From assembly GCA_003868215.1 (NCBI GenBank), contig QWDQ01000021.1, forward strand, positions 299,954 through 363,953: a stretch of 64,000 nt of DNA, given 5' to 3'. How positions within the stretch are numbered: the stretch's first letter is position 1; each line of letters begins with the position of its first letter. This DNA is from Pseudophaeomoniella oleicola. Lineage: Eukaryota > Ascomycota > Eurotiomycetes > Phaeomoniellales > Phaeomoniellaceae. Positions 46,291 through 58,621 of this stretch are shown piece after piece. The notes under the pieces were generated by a model, which ran no database searches, had not been told where the DNA came from, and saw only the letters and a list, made by a program, of their open reading frames with translations. A program made the translations under genes and the position numbers.

Positions 46291-47975
46291 CTAGTTCGCC
46301 CAGATCTTGACAGCTCTATCTTTCCCACCGCTGCCGACTCTGGCTCCATCAGGGCTCCAGTCAACCGCGAAGACTTCATCCTTGTGACCCGGAAGATCCA
46401 TCGACAGTTTTCCGGTCCTAACATCCCAGACCTTGAGGGTCGTGTCTTTGCTTGAACTGACGAGGAGTCGAGAATCTGCCGAAAAGCAGCACTGATATAC
46501 AGCACCTACATGACCACGGAGCGTTGTTATGAACCTACAATCATCAGTATCACTACCCTAGTCTGATATCGAATGGGTAACACTTACTTTCCGTCTCTTG
46601 AATTCCAAAGTTTGACACAATTGTCGAAGCCGGCGGATGCGATATGCATTCCATCGGGACTGAACGTGACGTGGTTTACCTGCTTCTGATGACCTAATAA
46701 TCGCGATATCGGCTTGTTGGACACTTCAGGCTCCCATAAATACATAGTGAAATCATCACTTGCAGAGATCAAGCGTTCAACGATCTTCCCATTGATCGTT
46801 GCAGCTTTCCGGAATCGTTCCCTAGCTTTGTCTAGACGTTCTTCTTTGCCGCTTGGTGGCTTCCCAGTATGGTCATGAAATGCTGTTCGATTCACGAAAT
46901 CTGTTGACAGAGCTAGATGGTTGACCCAGTGCGCGTGTGCAGACAATGTTTGCATCAACGTGCCTTGTTCAGCATCCCATACCTTGATTGTCTTGTCTTG
47001 GGAACCAGTGTAAATTCGTCCTGTACCGCCCCAGCGGACACACGTAATCGACCCTTTGTGGCCGGACAAGACTGTCTCGATCCTGCGAAGTACCACATCC
47101 CATATGCGCACGGTTGTATCTTTGGAAGCAGATGCTAGACGTGGATTTCCAGGCTTCTGCATATGATATGGCTCCCATGCTAGACTCGTGATCCATTTTG
47201 TGTGCCCCTTCATTGGTTGACCAAGCGCTTCTCCCGTCTTGGAATCCCAGAGCCGCACCGAATTGTCCATGCTTCCGGTTGCTATCAGACTTCCATCTGG
47301 CGAATAGCTGACCGCCAGAACCCAACTCGTGTGACCTTTCAAAGTATGTAACGGCGTGCCCGTGTCGCAGTCCCATATCCGTGCTGTCGAGTCGCCACTT
47401 CCTGTCACCATGGTAGATGAATTGACTGGCGAGAAGGCTACTGCAAGTATGGCTTCACCATGTCCCGTGATAGAAGCTGAACATCGAGAAACTGCACGAA
47501 CTCGGAAGACAGCCTGCGGGGTGTAATTAAGCGATAGAATTTCCTCGGTTGATTTCAAGCCTGATTTATAGACTGATTGATATAGGTCACTGGCGATATC
47601 GACGACACCTCCTACAGCGCCTTCCTTTGCGCCTGCATCTTTGGGTACGAAAGAGAATCGATAAGGTATCCGTTCATTTATATCCTGTTGGGAGACAACG
47701 ATCGTTAACTTCTGGATTACAATTGAACTGCGAGAAGGGAGCGTACCTACATTTCCTTGCAACGTATTCAAAAGCGTCTCTAAGTTCTTGACCGACGCAT
47801 CTACTATCGGTATCGCTACTGCAGGACCTGTCGCATTTCCGGAGCTCTGGTCAACGAACTGGACTCGGATACTCCCCAGGTTTTCGGGGATTGCGGCCAC
47901 CTCCTGTTGCTGCCTCGATTTCTCAGACGCGTCTAGCCTCTGGCGTTTGCTAGGAGGAGGTACAACAGTTGCCAT
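46291..47975 (-). CDS. RSA4: ribosome assembly WD-repeat protein Rsa4 / Notchless (521 aa)
   Basis: Three exons (225, 1097 and 244 nt; introns 47685-47750 of 66 nt and 46535-46587 of 53 nt) encode Rsa4/NLE1. In the nucleolus and nucleoplasm this factor is bound by the AAA ATPase Rea1/Midasin through its N-terminal domain to release it from pre-60S particles. The length is close to yeast Rsa4 (515 aa). Residues about 30-100 are the NLE ubiquitin-like domain (IRVQFVDQSSGNATGPAVAI, then LETLLNTLQGN-DINERIPYRF), where a conserved Glu contacts Rea1. Eight WD repeats follow, including GHGEAILAVAFSPVNSSTMV, GHTSWVLAVSYSPDGSLIAT, GHKGSITCVRWGGTGRIYTG and GHKDEVFAVDWSPDGARVGS, ending DRAVKIWAN. The first intron is stopless and a multiple of three, so it is easily missed; removing it joins QGN to DINERIPY as in homologues. 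Confidence 0.94.
47685..47750 (-). other. stopless 66-nt intron in RSA4
   Basis: GTAGGT donor and CAACAG acceptor on the minus strand, 22 codons, no stop. It falls inside the NLE domain. Confidence 0.8.
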
Positions 47976-48644
47976 GTTGCATCAACGGAGATCCCGAGTC
48001 AGTGCAGAAAAATCATCTAGCAACCGGTTCTTTCAGAAATATATTTTTGGCGCAGATCAACTTAATCAGCAGTAATCTTTCAGGGACCAGAGGCTCTTGC
48101 GGGGACGTCCCACCGGTACACTTCACCACCACCAAAACCTCTGATATATTACTACGAAGTATACATCATACCCAACTTGACCGCAAGGCGAATTGTCCCA
48201 TATTTTCCTTTTCAATACTTCTATGTAGTGATTATGTACGTCAGAAGAGCTGAACTTGGTAGTCTATACCAGGAGACATCATTCGAAAGCAGTGAAGTTC
48301 CCATGAAGCTCACGTGATGCTTCAGATACCGATGTGCAGTCGCCATGTTCAAGGTCGCTCCCTCTATGCAAAATACTGTTGATCCCGAGGTACATTGTAC
48401 CTCCAAATACAAAGATGCAGGAAGAAATGATAGACCGAACACCCACCGAAACCGAACATGCCGATAATATGGGGTATAATGCAAGGCTAAGGCCATATAG
48501 CTGACAGTACTCCGCGAACATGCTGCTACCGGGTATCCCACCCTTACAGAACATGGATCGGTCCATCGATTCATGGCCATGAGTGGTCATCGTTACGCTC
48601 CTGTCGACCGCTCTGTAGAGTGGCAATATTGCCAACGCAAGACC
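47976..48644. other. intergenic region between RSA4 and velB
   Basis: This 669-bp gap holds the RSA4 promoter and the velB 3' UTR. Minus-strand ORFs of up to 119 codons near 48221-48635 have no recognisable domain and no splice partner. I see no gene. Confidence 0.5.
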
Positions 48645-49989
48645 CTAGTCGTCATCCTCATCATCCTCATCATCACGGTTGCGCTTATGACTTTGATCCC
48701 CTTGACGAATGGGAATTTTGATTCCTTGGTTAGCAAAGACCTTGCTGAGGTCCGTACTCTCAATCACACCCGGGAACTTCTTGGCGCTGAAGACCTGGAA
48801 CGGTTTGCTGAAGCAGCTGGCAAGGACAGGAGCGGTAGTTCTGAGCCCAACAGGGCGCTGCTCGAATGTGTGAGGAGAGATGGGGATATTGCCGTCACGG
48901 ACAGGAAGGTTTCCAACGTCGACAAAGCTCATCTTCAACCTGTTACGAGCATTAGAAAAAAGCGGCTCGCTCGAGATAGGAAAAAGTGACTACTTACCTG
49001 AAGATGCCTTCTTGTCGGACACTCAAGTCTTGCATGACAAACCATATACCCTCCTTGCCATCTGGATCTTTCAATACAAAGGCACTCGCGCTCAAACTGC
49101 CAATGAGATTTCTATTGTACACCGGAGGATTGGAGGCACTCGAGGAAGCACTCGCAGGTGGTGCATAATCGCGTCCTCCATGAGCGTACGGTCCACCGGG
49201 AGTCATTGGTGACGTCTGAGTGTATGGACTTGGTGGCTGGTAGTTGCTGGGGTATTGGTAGCCATTGTGATTGGGAGCTACATATGCGGACGCCCCGCCG
49301 GGTCCATACGAAGATGCCGATGCGTAGCCCGGTGGTGGAGGTTGTTGCCCATAGCGAGGATCTGCTTGTGGATGAGGATATCCATTAGACCCGGATCCAA
49401 AATAACCAGGTTGACTTTGATGTGTTGAAGCCATTTCTCCATTATGCACAGTAGGCGGATAGGGCAGAGGAACGGATGCAGAGATGGCTGGATTCGGAGA
49501 GCCACCCGGGTTTCTGACCAGATTCTGCTCTTCGGTACCTGACGCATCCCAAAGATCGACTGTAAGGACGAAGTATGATGTGTCGACTTCATGCAAGTTT
49601 ATTTCTTCCTCTGTACCGGCCCTCTTGATGATCAACCTGATACAAGGCGGTGGCGTGATTGGTCTTCTGTCTTTGTCACCGAAACCACACATACGGGCCC
49701 TTACAGGCTGTTGAACGACCTCAAGACAATATGTCTTCCCTTCGTACGTCGCACTAAAGGTCTCTGGACCATTTCCAGTCAGGCCTCCCGAGTGAGACAG
49801 TTCATCTTGCCCGTAGGCTGATCTTCCAGGCATCTGTGATTGTGGATGAGGTAACGAAGGCGCTGGAGGGGGAAGATAGCTCATGGACTGATGTTGCGTG
49901 TGGATAGATTCAGGGACAGAGAGGTGTGGTCGTGATGGTGGTGGATGATGCCTTTGCGAGGACAAGCCATCACCTGGGAAAGCGTACAT
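48645..49989 (-). CDS. velB: velvet complex subunit VelB (428 aa)
   Basis: Two exons (992 and 295 nt; intron 48940-48997, 58 nt) encode VelB, a velvet-domain DNA-binding regulator. It pairs with VeA (and LaeA) in the dark, and with VosA, to control sexual development, spore trehalose and viability, and secondary metabolism. The first half of the velvet domain is at about 84-162 (TYCLEVVQQPVRARMCGFGD, then KDRRPITPPPCIRLI). The second half starts near 292 (NRNLIGSLSASAFVLKDPDG, IWFVMQDLSVRQEGIFR). After the intron comes LKMSFVDVGNLPVRDGN and the VelB-typical end (ASCFSKPFQVFSAKKFPGVI, STDLSKVFANQGIKIPIRQG). Between the halves lies a Pro/Gly/Ser/Tyr-rich insertion of about 129 residues. VelB proteins of other fungi also carry an insertion at this site. 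The N-terminus MYAF resembles Aspergillus MYAV. A 7.1-kb gene-free stretch lies upstream. Confidence 0.95.
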
Positions 49990-51781
49990 ATTTTATATGT
50001 TGGTTAAAGCAACACGTTGAGGCCTATAGGGCCGTTCCTGCTCCTTTTTCTCGTAATTACCTTTCGTAGATTTCAGAAGGTTCAACAGTGTAACCAGCGT
50101 GTGGAAGGTCGGAAACTGTATTCCCTATAACCTCTTCACATCTAAGACCGAGTTCCTCCACCACAGATGACAACTCAAGGAGCAACGCTCTCTATAATCC
50201 AGTATGCAAACGATTGATTTGCGACCACAATCCAAGCAACGGCAGAGAAAAGGTCAGACTTAACTACACCAAGTAGGCTGTATGTTCAAGTCTGCTCGCT
50301 TATAGATATGCCGACAGATTGAATTCAGGCCAATTGTGGTGAAGTTTGACCCATTCCGCCGGAAGCGAGAATTTGCAGGATCGGTGTCACTGGCGTAGGA
50401 TCCGGAAATCGCTGCAGAAGCCGGAATAGCAACCAGTCACTGATGCGACAAAGTGCGTTGGGGATGATGGTGAGGTAACAATGATATGGCGGGAGAAAAG
50501 CAGTTGATGTTCCAGGGGATCTTTTCGAAACATAAACAGCACGTCGAGCAGTGGATAAGATAAAGACAATATGAAGGTTACAAAACGAGTGGAACCGCTT
50601 GCAATCGCTAAGGAGAAGGCACCGCCTGGGGTTCACTGATCGTCGGTTGCCTGGCTTGAACTCTGCAATGTCTGGTCTAGCCTATCCAGTCGGCTGTAGT
50701 GGCTTGCAAGGCTTGAAAGTACCGCTCACGGTGTGCCAACAAGAAGAAGAGGTACCTGCGTAGTAGTTGCGAGGTTGGCTGTGTTCTGGACACGGGAAGG
50801 GGGACGAATGACTAGGTCCAAGATAAGCCGTGCAGTCGAGAAGACCGGTAGATTCAGATGGGGGTTTCAGACAAAGTTCAAAGGGAACGAAATGATCAGA
50901 ATGGAGTGAAGTGGTCCAAGCAACAAGCAACCAGACGATCGACAACGGCGTCACCGCTCCAAGTGCAGTGTGCGACTCAACTAAGTTAATACTCAAGTCA
51001 ATTATTCAATTCAGTTCGGATCAGGGAGTAGGCGAGCAGGATGGATTGACCGAATTGAAGCTTGGAGGGGGGGAGGAACAGGGTACTCTCCAATGGGGGG
51101 GTCTACTTATGCGGAATAATGTAATATAACTGGAGCTGGGACCTGTCAAGAGCGCCACACAATGACGAGGAATTGGGCCTGGGATCGTGATTGTCGCTGC
51201 AGGACCAGAACTTCGGGAAAGCCCCAGGTGCATGAAGGGGAGAGGCAAAGACCGAAAGACCAAAGACCGGTAATTGATTGGTATTGTATGGCACTTGATG
51301 CTGAGCGGGCCACACAAGAGCCTTGTACTACGGTATCAGGGTAGTAAGCAAGCTAGTACTTATGGCAGATAACAGTACCACGTAGCAGTATCGGGGGGGG
51401 GAAGCAACTGCTCTACCCGTTAAAGGTCCCGCCTACGACTAGGGATTGTTTAAGGGGAATTAGGAATAGCTTAGGTACCTATCTAGGTAAGATAATTCAT
51501 CTGAGCAACAAATAGGGATATGCCGCAGGACGGGGCTGCAACCGGCAGGGGCCCAAGGGCTAATTAGTCTTCTATGGAACCAAATCACTTTTTCTCCCGC
51601 TGAATTCGTGCAATGGTCACCCACCGCCAACATCATTTTCTCTGAGTTCAGCCACCAACAAATGATATTGTTTATCACCAATGTCCATTCCAAGTACTTT
51701 CTGACAGAAGAGAGAGGGGCACGGTAAGGCACATTCTGCTCTGCTCAACCCTCATTCATCATAGTACGCCACAGTCAATAT

Positions 51782-51805
51782 CCTGACCCTGACCCTGACC
51801 CTGAC
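51782..51805 (+). repeat. four tandem CCTGAC hexamers
   Basis: CCTGAC occurs four times in a row. On the minus strand it reads GTCAGG, one base away from the fungal telomere unit TTAGGG in register (TCAGGG). It is a short interstitial repeat only. Confidence 0.85.
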
Positions 51806-54390
51806 ATTGTGCACAAGGCAGCGTCTCGCGCGCCGAGTGATCTCAATGCCCACCACTGTCCGAGGGCAGCAACGAGCTAGTCGATCATTCTTTTACATAC
51901 CATTCCGTTGCGTAGGGGTCATGAATTATGCCATACTCATCTCCAACGCAGACACTGGAGGTACATAGAGTCATAAAGGTCATACTGTACCCCTCTCGGA
52001 CATCTGGATATCAGTACTCTCCATTGTGCTGCAGTGACAAGTCTCTGTTCTCAATGGACCGCAATGGGAATTGTAGACATAGACTCCTGAGCAGTACAAT
52101 TGTTCGACTTTTGCGGCGATACCTCTTCCACACACATTTTCACCAGCAAGTCTACCCGGGCCATCCCACTCTCCAGTAATACTACGATAGTCAGAGTATT
52201 CGGATGCGGAGTGGACTAGTGCGACTTGAGGAAAGTGAAAAGCTTTGTGGTCCAGGGTGTTTTGGGTGTGCTCAACTACAAGTCGAAGTATACTCATGCA
52301 AGTAGAGGTTCACGAGACAACCTTTGTTATTCTCCGGTGCCAATGCATATTTGTCTCCTTCCTTCAAACTCTGATATAGAGAAAAGATAACACGCGCAGG
52401 ATAGCCGGAGGTACCCATGCAACGATCTCCTGGAAGTCGTCTTGGACAGAAAGGTATCTATCCCCTAGAAGCCATGGTAAATGGGCAAAGACTCCGCCTC
52501 GACAACGCAAGGACAGGCGACCGTCTCGCCGTCTACCTCATTTGGTGGCAAAATACGGGATCACCCTACACCCTACGAAAAGATGCACACCGACTATCAA
52601 TATTCGGAAAGCTGAAAATGTTCAAGGCTGGGATCTAGATGCAACCACTATCTCCCAGTCCCGGAAAGCTGCCTACCTACACAAGGAAAGGTAGGCTGGA
52701 TAATGCTTGCATGTTTGCATCGCCAGATTAAAGCGGTGTTGTCATCGTGAAGCTAAACTGACATCCCTGTTCCGGAGAACACGTAGATGGCCAGTCCCCG
52801 GGTAAAACAATTTCAGCACAAACCAGACGCCACAGACGAACGCTCATTTGATTCCGCGAATGGTGTCATGTTAGCCGTTCGATCCAGTGTCTTCTTGGAA
52901 GCCTTTCGGCTAAGAAGTTCGCCGAGAGAAAATAGTTGGACCCTGCTGATCCTGAGACTCTCTCGCTGTGTATTCGACTTGACTACGTAGTACACCAATT
53001 TTGTGATCTAGCTGTGCCTGAATCTGCGACCTCTTGAGCGGATCATCATTCCTACAACTTAAGTGGTAGTCGGAAACAAACTTTATGTCGTGCATTGAGC
53101 CCCTTGTCAATGATTTTGGTCCGGCCTGGATGGAGGGTGAGGCTATCCTCAAATCTATTGATCATATCTAGCGATATGACAGACGGTAAGTGGCCCATAT
53201 GTGCGTAGCTTGGAGAGCTTGGCTGACTGATATCTGTGGAGGGTGAAAGCAAACCAGGCCATAAACCACCCAGGATCTGGTGAGATCCATGCTCCTTGGT
53301 AGCAGATTCTCCTGGTTGTTACTGTGGGGTTTGTTTTGTTGCGCTACCATACCTAAGGTAGATAGGTGGTCTGCATCTCGTATTGTGCTTCTTAGAGAAA
53401 TGTCAAATTGCTTGTTGCAGTTTGCGAAACGTCCAGGGGTCACAAATTGAAGGCATGCGGAGCAGCTGCCAAACCCGTGCCTCTTGGCCACCTCTGAGAA
53501 GACTGAGAGCAAGTTCTCCCAGAATCACAGCATAGGTAGTAGATATAGATATGTCGTATGTTGGCGACAGTGCCTTTCGATAATAAGGTGTCTGAGGCAT
53601 CTCAGGAAAGTAGGTACATAGTTAATTACGTAGAATATGAACATGGACATAGCCATGATCCACTCTGGTTACATCGTTGGACTACTTCGCTCTAGTACCG
53701 AATGTGAAAACACTGAACATCAGTGGTACGTGATGGTTGAAGCAAACCCAGTGGAGGTCATCAAATCTTCGGAGAACTATTGTCATCATATAAAAGAATG
53801 TAGTTTGCAATATGTCTCCTTGATCAGTGTGTGGTGATTAGCTCGACCTAAAACCTCTTCTTCTGTCCCACGTCTTCCTAATGTTCAACTGGTGACTGCC
53901 AATTCTAGTGTACTCAATGTGCTATGCGCCGATCATGATGAATGCAAACAAGAAGCACTTCAGAGTAAAGTTACAAGGTTTATGGTTAACGTTAAGGAAC
54001 CTTGGGGAACCAGTTTAGCCCAGCCGCTTTTCGTTCGATGAGGTATCGGCCTGGACTTAGGGCAGGCATATCTCCATCGCACCGTAGTTTTCATCCAAGG
54101 TCCTGAGACGTTCGCATTACATTTATAACGGGTCTAGTAGCTACCTCAACCAAAATGTTTTCTCAATTTACTTATCAAGGTACCTGCTTAGTACCTCCTT
54201 CTTCTCACAATGCAGACAATTCTACCTTATAGCTGAGGTAGAGTACCCAAGGTAGGCACCTGGAAGATAAATACCTACTTCCTCTATGACCAAGGGCAAG
54301 TGCCGGGCCATTGGGTATTGAGGTGCCTTAACTTTCCCTGTTCGAGCTACTGGCTCGCCCCGAGCAGTGCCCCAGTGATCGGCCCGGCAA

Positions 54391-54438
54391 TATACTACGT
54401 ACGAAGTTACTACTACGCAGTACTACTACGTAGTACGT
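54391..54438. repeat. CTACGTAG/TACTACG palindrome cluster
   Basis: Within 48 nt there are ATACTACGTACG, TTACTACTACGCAG and TACTACTACGTAGTACGT. These are overlapping imperfect palindromes centred on ACGT, and similar motifs recur to the right end of the window. Confidence 0.8.
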
Positions 54439-57096
54439 TAAAATAATTGCACCCAAACAATGACTAGGATAGCTAAAGGTATCTTGCTCAAGGAATCTGT
54501 AGGCCTGAGATGCATAAACACAGCATCTAGGTACCTTAGATACTAGGTACTCCTGATATCCCCTCCAATAGCGTACGGCACCTACTAATAGGTACTGAAG
54601 GTATCAGGTAAAGTCGCCAGATGAGCCCTCCTTATTATTTTGATTGTGTCCCGCTACCTTCGTGTCTCTGTACAGCTTATGATCAGCGTAGCAGATGCCT
54701 CTCAGGAGAATTTATATCTTTCGGGACCTTTTGTTGGGTACAAGTATTCCGAATTAGCTACCTTGCTGGGTGTTATCGGCCTCGCTACATTGCGACTTGT
54801 CATTGTAGTTGTGCTTGTGCCCAACACGTCGATTTGCGGACCGGCGAGTTGGTCAGAAACCTTGGAGTCTCTAACCGAAATATTACGTGCAGAGATCAAA
54901 CGGCTTTTTGGAATCGGTCTGCAAACTTCACCGCAGCCTGGCTGCCAAAGTCTCAATCTCAATAGCTTTGATCCAACCTCTTGTGCGACATCCGGAGTCT
55001 TACCTGTGTCATACTGAGCTGAGCTTCAGCCTAGGAGCTTGCTTCAAGAGGTTGTTACCTGAGATTTACTAAAACTGGGATCTGCAGAATCATAACACCA
55101 TCACATTTGAAGATCCCTGTCATTGTCGCTGTACTACGTAGTAAAGGAAGAGCACTCCCGATTCCCCGGTTCTTGGGGCGTGATACTGTACAGGGACGGT
55201 TCAATGTTGAAGCCTCTACTACGTAGTACGCGATGCAAACACATGGCGCCACAACCAGGATTGAATCTATCAAATTGCCAACACATCAATGTCAACGGCC
55301 AACCCTGACCAGCATCCTGGGTACGAACATTTGCATCGCCGACGTCAAGCTACATCCGCTAGCCGATGTGCATGCAGCAGCCACTGGACGCAGACCCGTG
55401 CAACGATGTAGATACTGCAACAATCAATCAATCGTCCCCTGGGTAGAATTTATCCCTTCATTTATCCGGAGCACTTTCATACTCCATCAATCTCAGATCC
55501 TGCCTGGAGTTAAAACGCCAACTCGGACTACGCTTCTGTGCGAAAGATCACGCCGGGATCAATCCCACAGCCCATATGAGGCGGGATCATGATTCCAGCT
55601 CTCACCGAAGCCAGTCGAAATGAAGAGAACTGGATAACTAATGGTGATCAATCTTGTCACTTTTCGTAGGTTTACGGCTGAAGATCCGAACGTAGGATAC
55701 GTGGTTTCTAGTGGCAGTTGCCCACGATGCATTGATCGTCTCCCTGACGTTGTGTCTGTCTGCCTAGTACGAAACTTCGTCTAGTATGGAAGCTCATTTA
55801 GTACAATAATTACGTCAAGGATCGAGGGTTTGCTGTCGATCCTTGGTTCATCCCGATGGTAAATCAGGTAAGGGTCAGAGCCGACCGGTTGTTAGGGCCT
55901 CGATACTAAAATACTAAATTCGATGCTACCAGCTACAACCTGCCAGAGTAACGACTGCAGTACAGCAAATGGGGACGGAACCGATTCAGAGACTCCAAGT
56001 CAAGCCAGCCCTCTGCAACCTGGGGGTTGAAATGCGCATCCCAATCGACGACAAGGAGGTACCAAAGCTTCACGAATACTTTGGATCCCATTGATACAAA
56101 ATCGCGAGATCCTTTCACCCAATGCCATCAACATCGAATCTTGGAGAGATTTTCCAGTGAGGAGTCAGGCCTCTTTAATAGACCCTTGAAGAATGAGGTA
56201 CTGATCTGTAAGACTGAGGTCACTGCAGTATGAGAGTACAGCGATCTCGCCTCGAAGTACCATAGCATGTGGTCAACCGCCTCGACATTTATGGCCTTGG
56301 CATATGCATTTAGTGAGAAAGCCCGCGAACGTCAAAAAGCATCAAATTGCAGCATCAAGTCTGGATTGAGCATTCATTCAATTACGTTTTCGTTTCTGAC
56401 ATCCTTCTTTTTACTTTGTTAATTTTGTCTCCCTTCTTCTCTTCAGCCTAGAGAACCCTTCTTAGCACCACTTGTGGTCCCCTTTTTCCTTCTTTAGCCA
56501 GTGGTCAAGAGTGAAGATGGCTAAGGTTCACCCCGAGGACAACTTCACTAAACGGTGCTATTGACTGTGTCGTTTGGCCTATACATTAATTGTTCCATAC
56601 TGGAGGCGCAAATAAGTTTGTATGCCAGTAATGTCGCTTCTCTATCGAACCACAAGCTTTTCCTGTCGATGGAGATGATGCAATCAGCGCATTCCTTTAC
56701 GATAGGCTGTATACGACAATCTCGCACGCTCAAAGGCAGCAAATATATCCATCTCTAGCTCTCATCTGCTGCACCTATCGAGAACTACCTCACACTTTGG
56801 TGTCTGTTCTTCCACTTTGGTCATATTCTATCCATCAACGCTGTAGAACATTACGACGTTCCTTCTCCTCCTCATGGTGGTGTTCTGGTAGTAGCCAAGT
56901 CCGGTACTGATTTCAGAGCACTGCACAGCCATTTCAGAAGCAGAAACCTGGTAATCCAGTGTTGTTTACAGAGTGCTACCCGGCAGGTTCGTCACCAATA
57001 CCTGCACAAGCATTTCCAAAGGACGACGACGGATGACAATCCTTCGAATTACCGTTTCATTCCGACCAAAAATCAGCTAGTATCTTTTTCTCAGGG

Positions 57097-57875
57097 ATGG
57101 CCAGTCAAAATCCTACCGAGACCGAACGCAAGGTGACGTACGGAAGAGGAGGTGCTGGTAAGTGCAGCTTGTTGACTGTTTTCTCGGTCCCTCGGCGCAA
57201 ATCCCTTTCCGTGAGATACCTTGAGGACAGTTGGGACGGTCATACAACATGACAGATACCCTTCAAACGTGTGTTGTAGAGTTACTTCATGTGCTCAGAG
57301 TGACTCTGTTACATGAGTCAATTTATCTTCATTTCACTATTCCTCGATCAAGCAGAATACCACTCTTCCAAAGGCTGATCTCGCGTGCGTGGACCACAGG
57401 AAATATCGGGCCCCCATCACCTGCACTCAAGCCAAGCAATGGACCAAGTGCTGGGGCATGGGAACTGGAAACGCCTACTTTGAAGACGGCACACTACACT
57501 ACCGGAAGAGGTGGCACTGGTAACATGGCAAAAAACGATCCAGAACGCCCAGAAAAAGCACGGGAAGCCCAGGATGTTAAAGCACCATTAGCTGCGGAAT
57601 TGAAGAAAGAGCACGAGTATCATACTGGTAGAGGTACGTATGTCAACCAGCTCAAGGCCAATACTGACATAATGTATGGAAAAGGTGGCACGGCGAACAT
57701 ATATCGACCCACAGAATCAGAGCTTGAAGAAGCTCGCGAGCACAACACTCTAGTAAGAAGCCACAGCCGTGATGCAGAAGCGTTGCGAAGGCCAACCGGG
57801 GCTTCGAAAACGGAGAAAGTGAGAGGCCTCGCCGAGAAGGGTAAAGACAAGATCATAGGAGGGAAATCATCATAG
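57097..57875 (+). CDS. DUF3602 / Par32-like protein with GRGG repeats (178 aa)
   Basis: Two exons (61 and 476 nt) are joined across a 242-nt intron (57158-57399, GTAAGT...CCACAG). The split Gly codon rebuilds TYGRGGAGNIGPPSP. The protein carries four copies of the DUF3602 motif: GRGGAGN (16-22), GRGGTGN (56-62), GRGTYVN (97-103) and GKGGTAN (114-120). In between it is polar and probably disordered, and it ends with a basic Lys-rich stretch (KGKDKIIGGKSS). The best-studied member is yeast Par32/Amu1, which uses such repeats to block Mep ammonium transporters when Npr1/TORC1 signalling changes. The same role here is inference. Length and repeat number fit the short fungal members. The intron is about four times the local norm; no coding sequence is obvious in it. 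Confidence 0.85.
57158..57399 (+). other. long intron (242 nt) of the Par32-like gene
   Basis: GTAAGT donor and CCACAG acceptor, phase 1. It is the longest intron I model in the window. Confidence 0.7.
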
Positions 57876-58621
57876 TACTACGTAAGCGTGCGAGGTTGTC
57901 AGATTCGACTTGTCTCAGTGGGAGCTGATGGACATACTTTCCTTTCCTTTCTCTTCCTTTTGGCCATTTCATAAGCGATCCCTCATTACTTGTGCTAGAG
58001 CTGCTATATAGAATAAATACACCTTCAATGCCACTAGATGTCGGTAGTTGCTGGAGACATGACAGGTAACACGTTCTGAGGTCGCGTACACCATGATAGA
58101 CCGACACCGTTATTGATATCTTTACGAGCGAATACACATCCACTATCTACCATGTGAGCATGTAATCGCCCTACTGGAATGGACCCTACACGCACCGTGA
58201 CTTCATAGGTGGGAAGCATTCCGTAGATCCATCAACTTTCCTGCCATGTGGGGAAGGACTTCGTGCCCGTCTTGCTTGGCCGGCGAAGTTCCACAAGTGA
58301 TCGAGTGCCCTTTTCCAAGAGACCAGACTTATATTAACGGTCGTCTAGATTTGAAGACTACCTCCAGCAAGTCGAACTTGACGGTACCGCAATCAACCAG
58401 TACAAGGATGAGCGCACCATGCTGACCACTTACCCAACGCACCAGAGCCGTCGACAGCGAGAGCGGGATTGGACGACCTTAAGCTCTCGGTGCTCTCTAT
58501 CGGTTCTGACTTTCACCAATGACTACAGCCACTAAAATCCCTCTGAAAGCTACGTTTGGTTTGTCTCGAGGAACTGAGGACCCTGTTTCCCTGGTGTCCT
58601 CAGACGACCGAGAAGTGCATC
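57876..58621. other. intergenic region before RCY1
   Basis: This 746-bp gap in a tandem plus-strand pair has AGTACTACGTA at 57876-57884 and no gene. The RCY1 frame is open from 58556 but the first plausible ATG is 58622. Confidence 0.5.

Larger units (their letters stand above)
49990..57096. other. 7.1-kb region without a supported gene, upstream of velB
   Basis: Many small ORFs occur (none above 125 codons), with no domains and no convincing exon chains. The minus-strand ORFs at 50325-50636, 50682-50996 and 51021-51317 are tandem but unrecognised and could lie in a long velB leader. The stretch contains four CCTGAC copies (51782-51805), ACTACGTAGT-type palindromes (52983-52992, 54391-54438, 55131-55143, 55216-55230) and TAGGTACCT/CTAGGTAC motifs (around 51472-51490 and 54528-54550). 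It could hold long untranslated leaders, noncoding RNAs or decayed sequence. Confidence 0.5.

Noticed and set aside
51782-51805. Interstitial telomere repeat
   Set aside because: The unit is CCTGAC, not CCCTAA, with only four copies, so it is not evidence of an old telomere.
54621-55017. Overlapping 114- and 125-codon ORFs with hydrophobic stretches
   Set aside because: Unrecognised, overlapping in different frames, without splice partners and in a repeat-rich gap. Not enough to call a gene.
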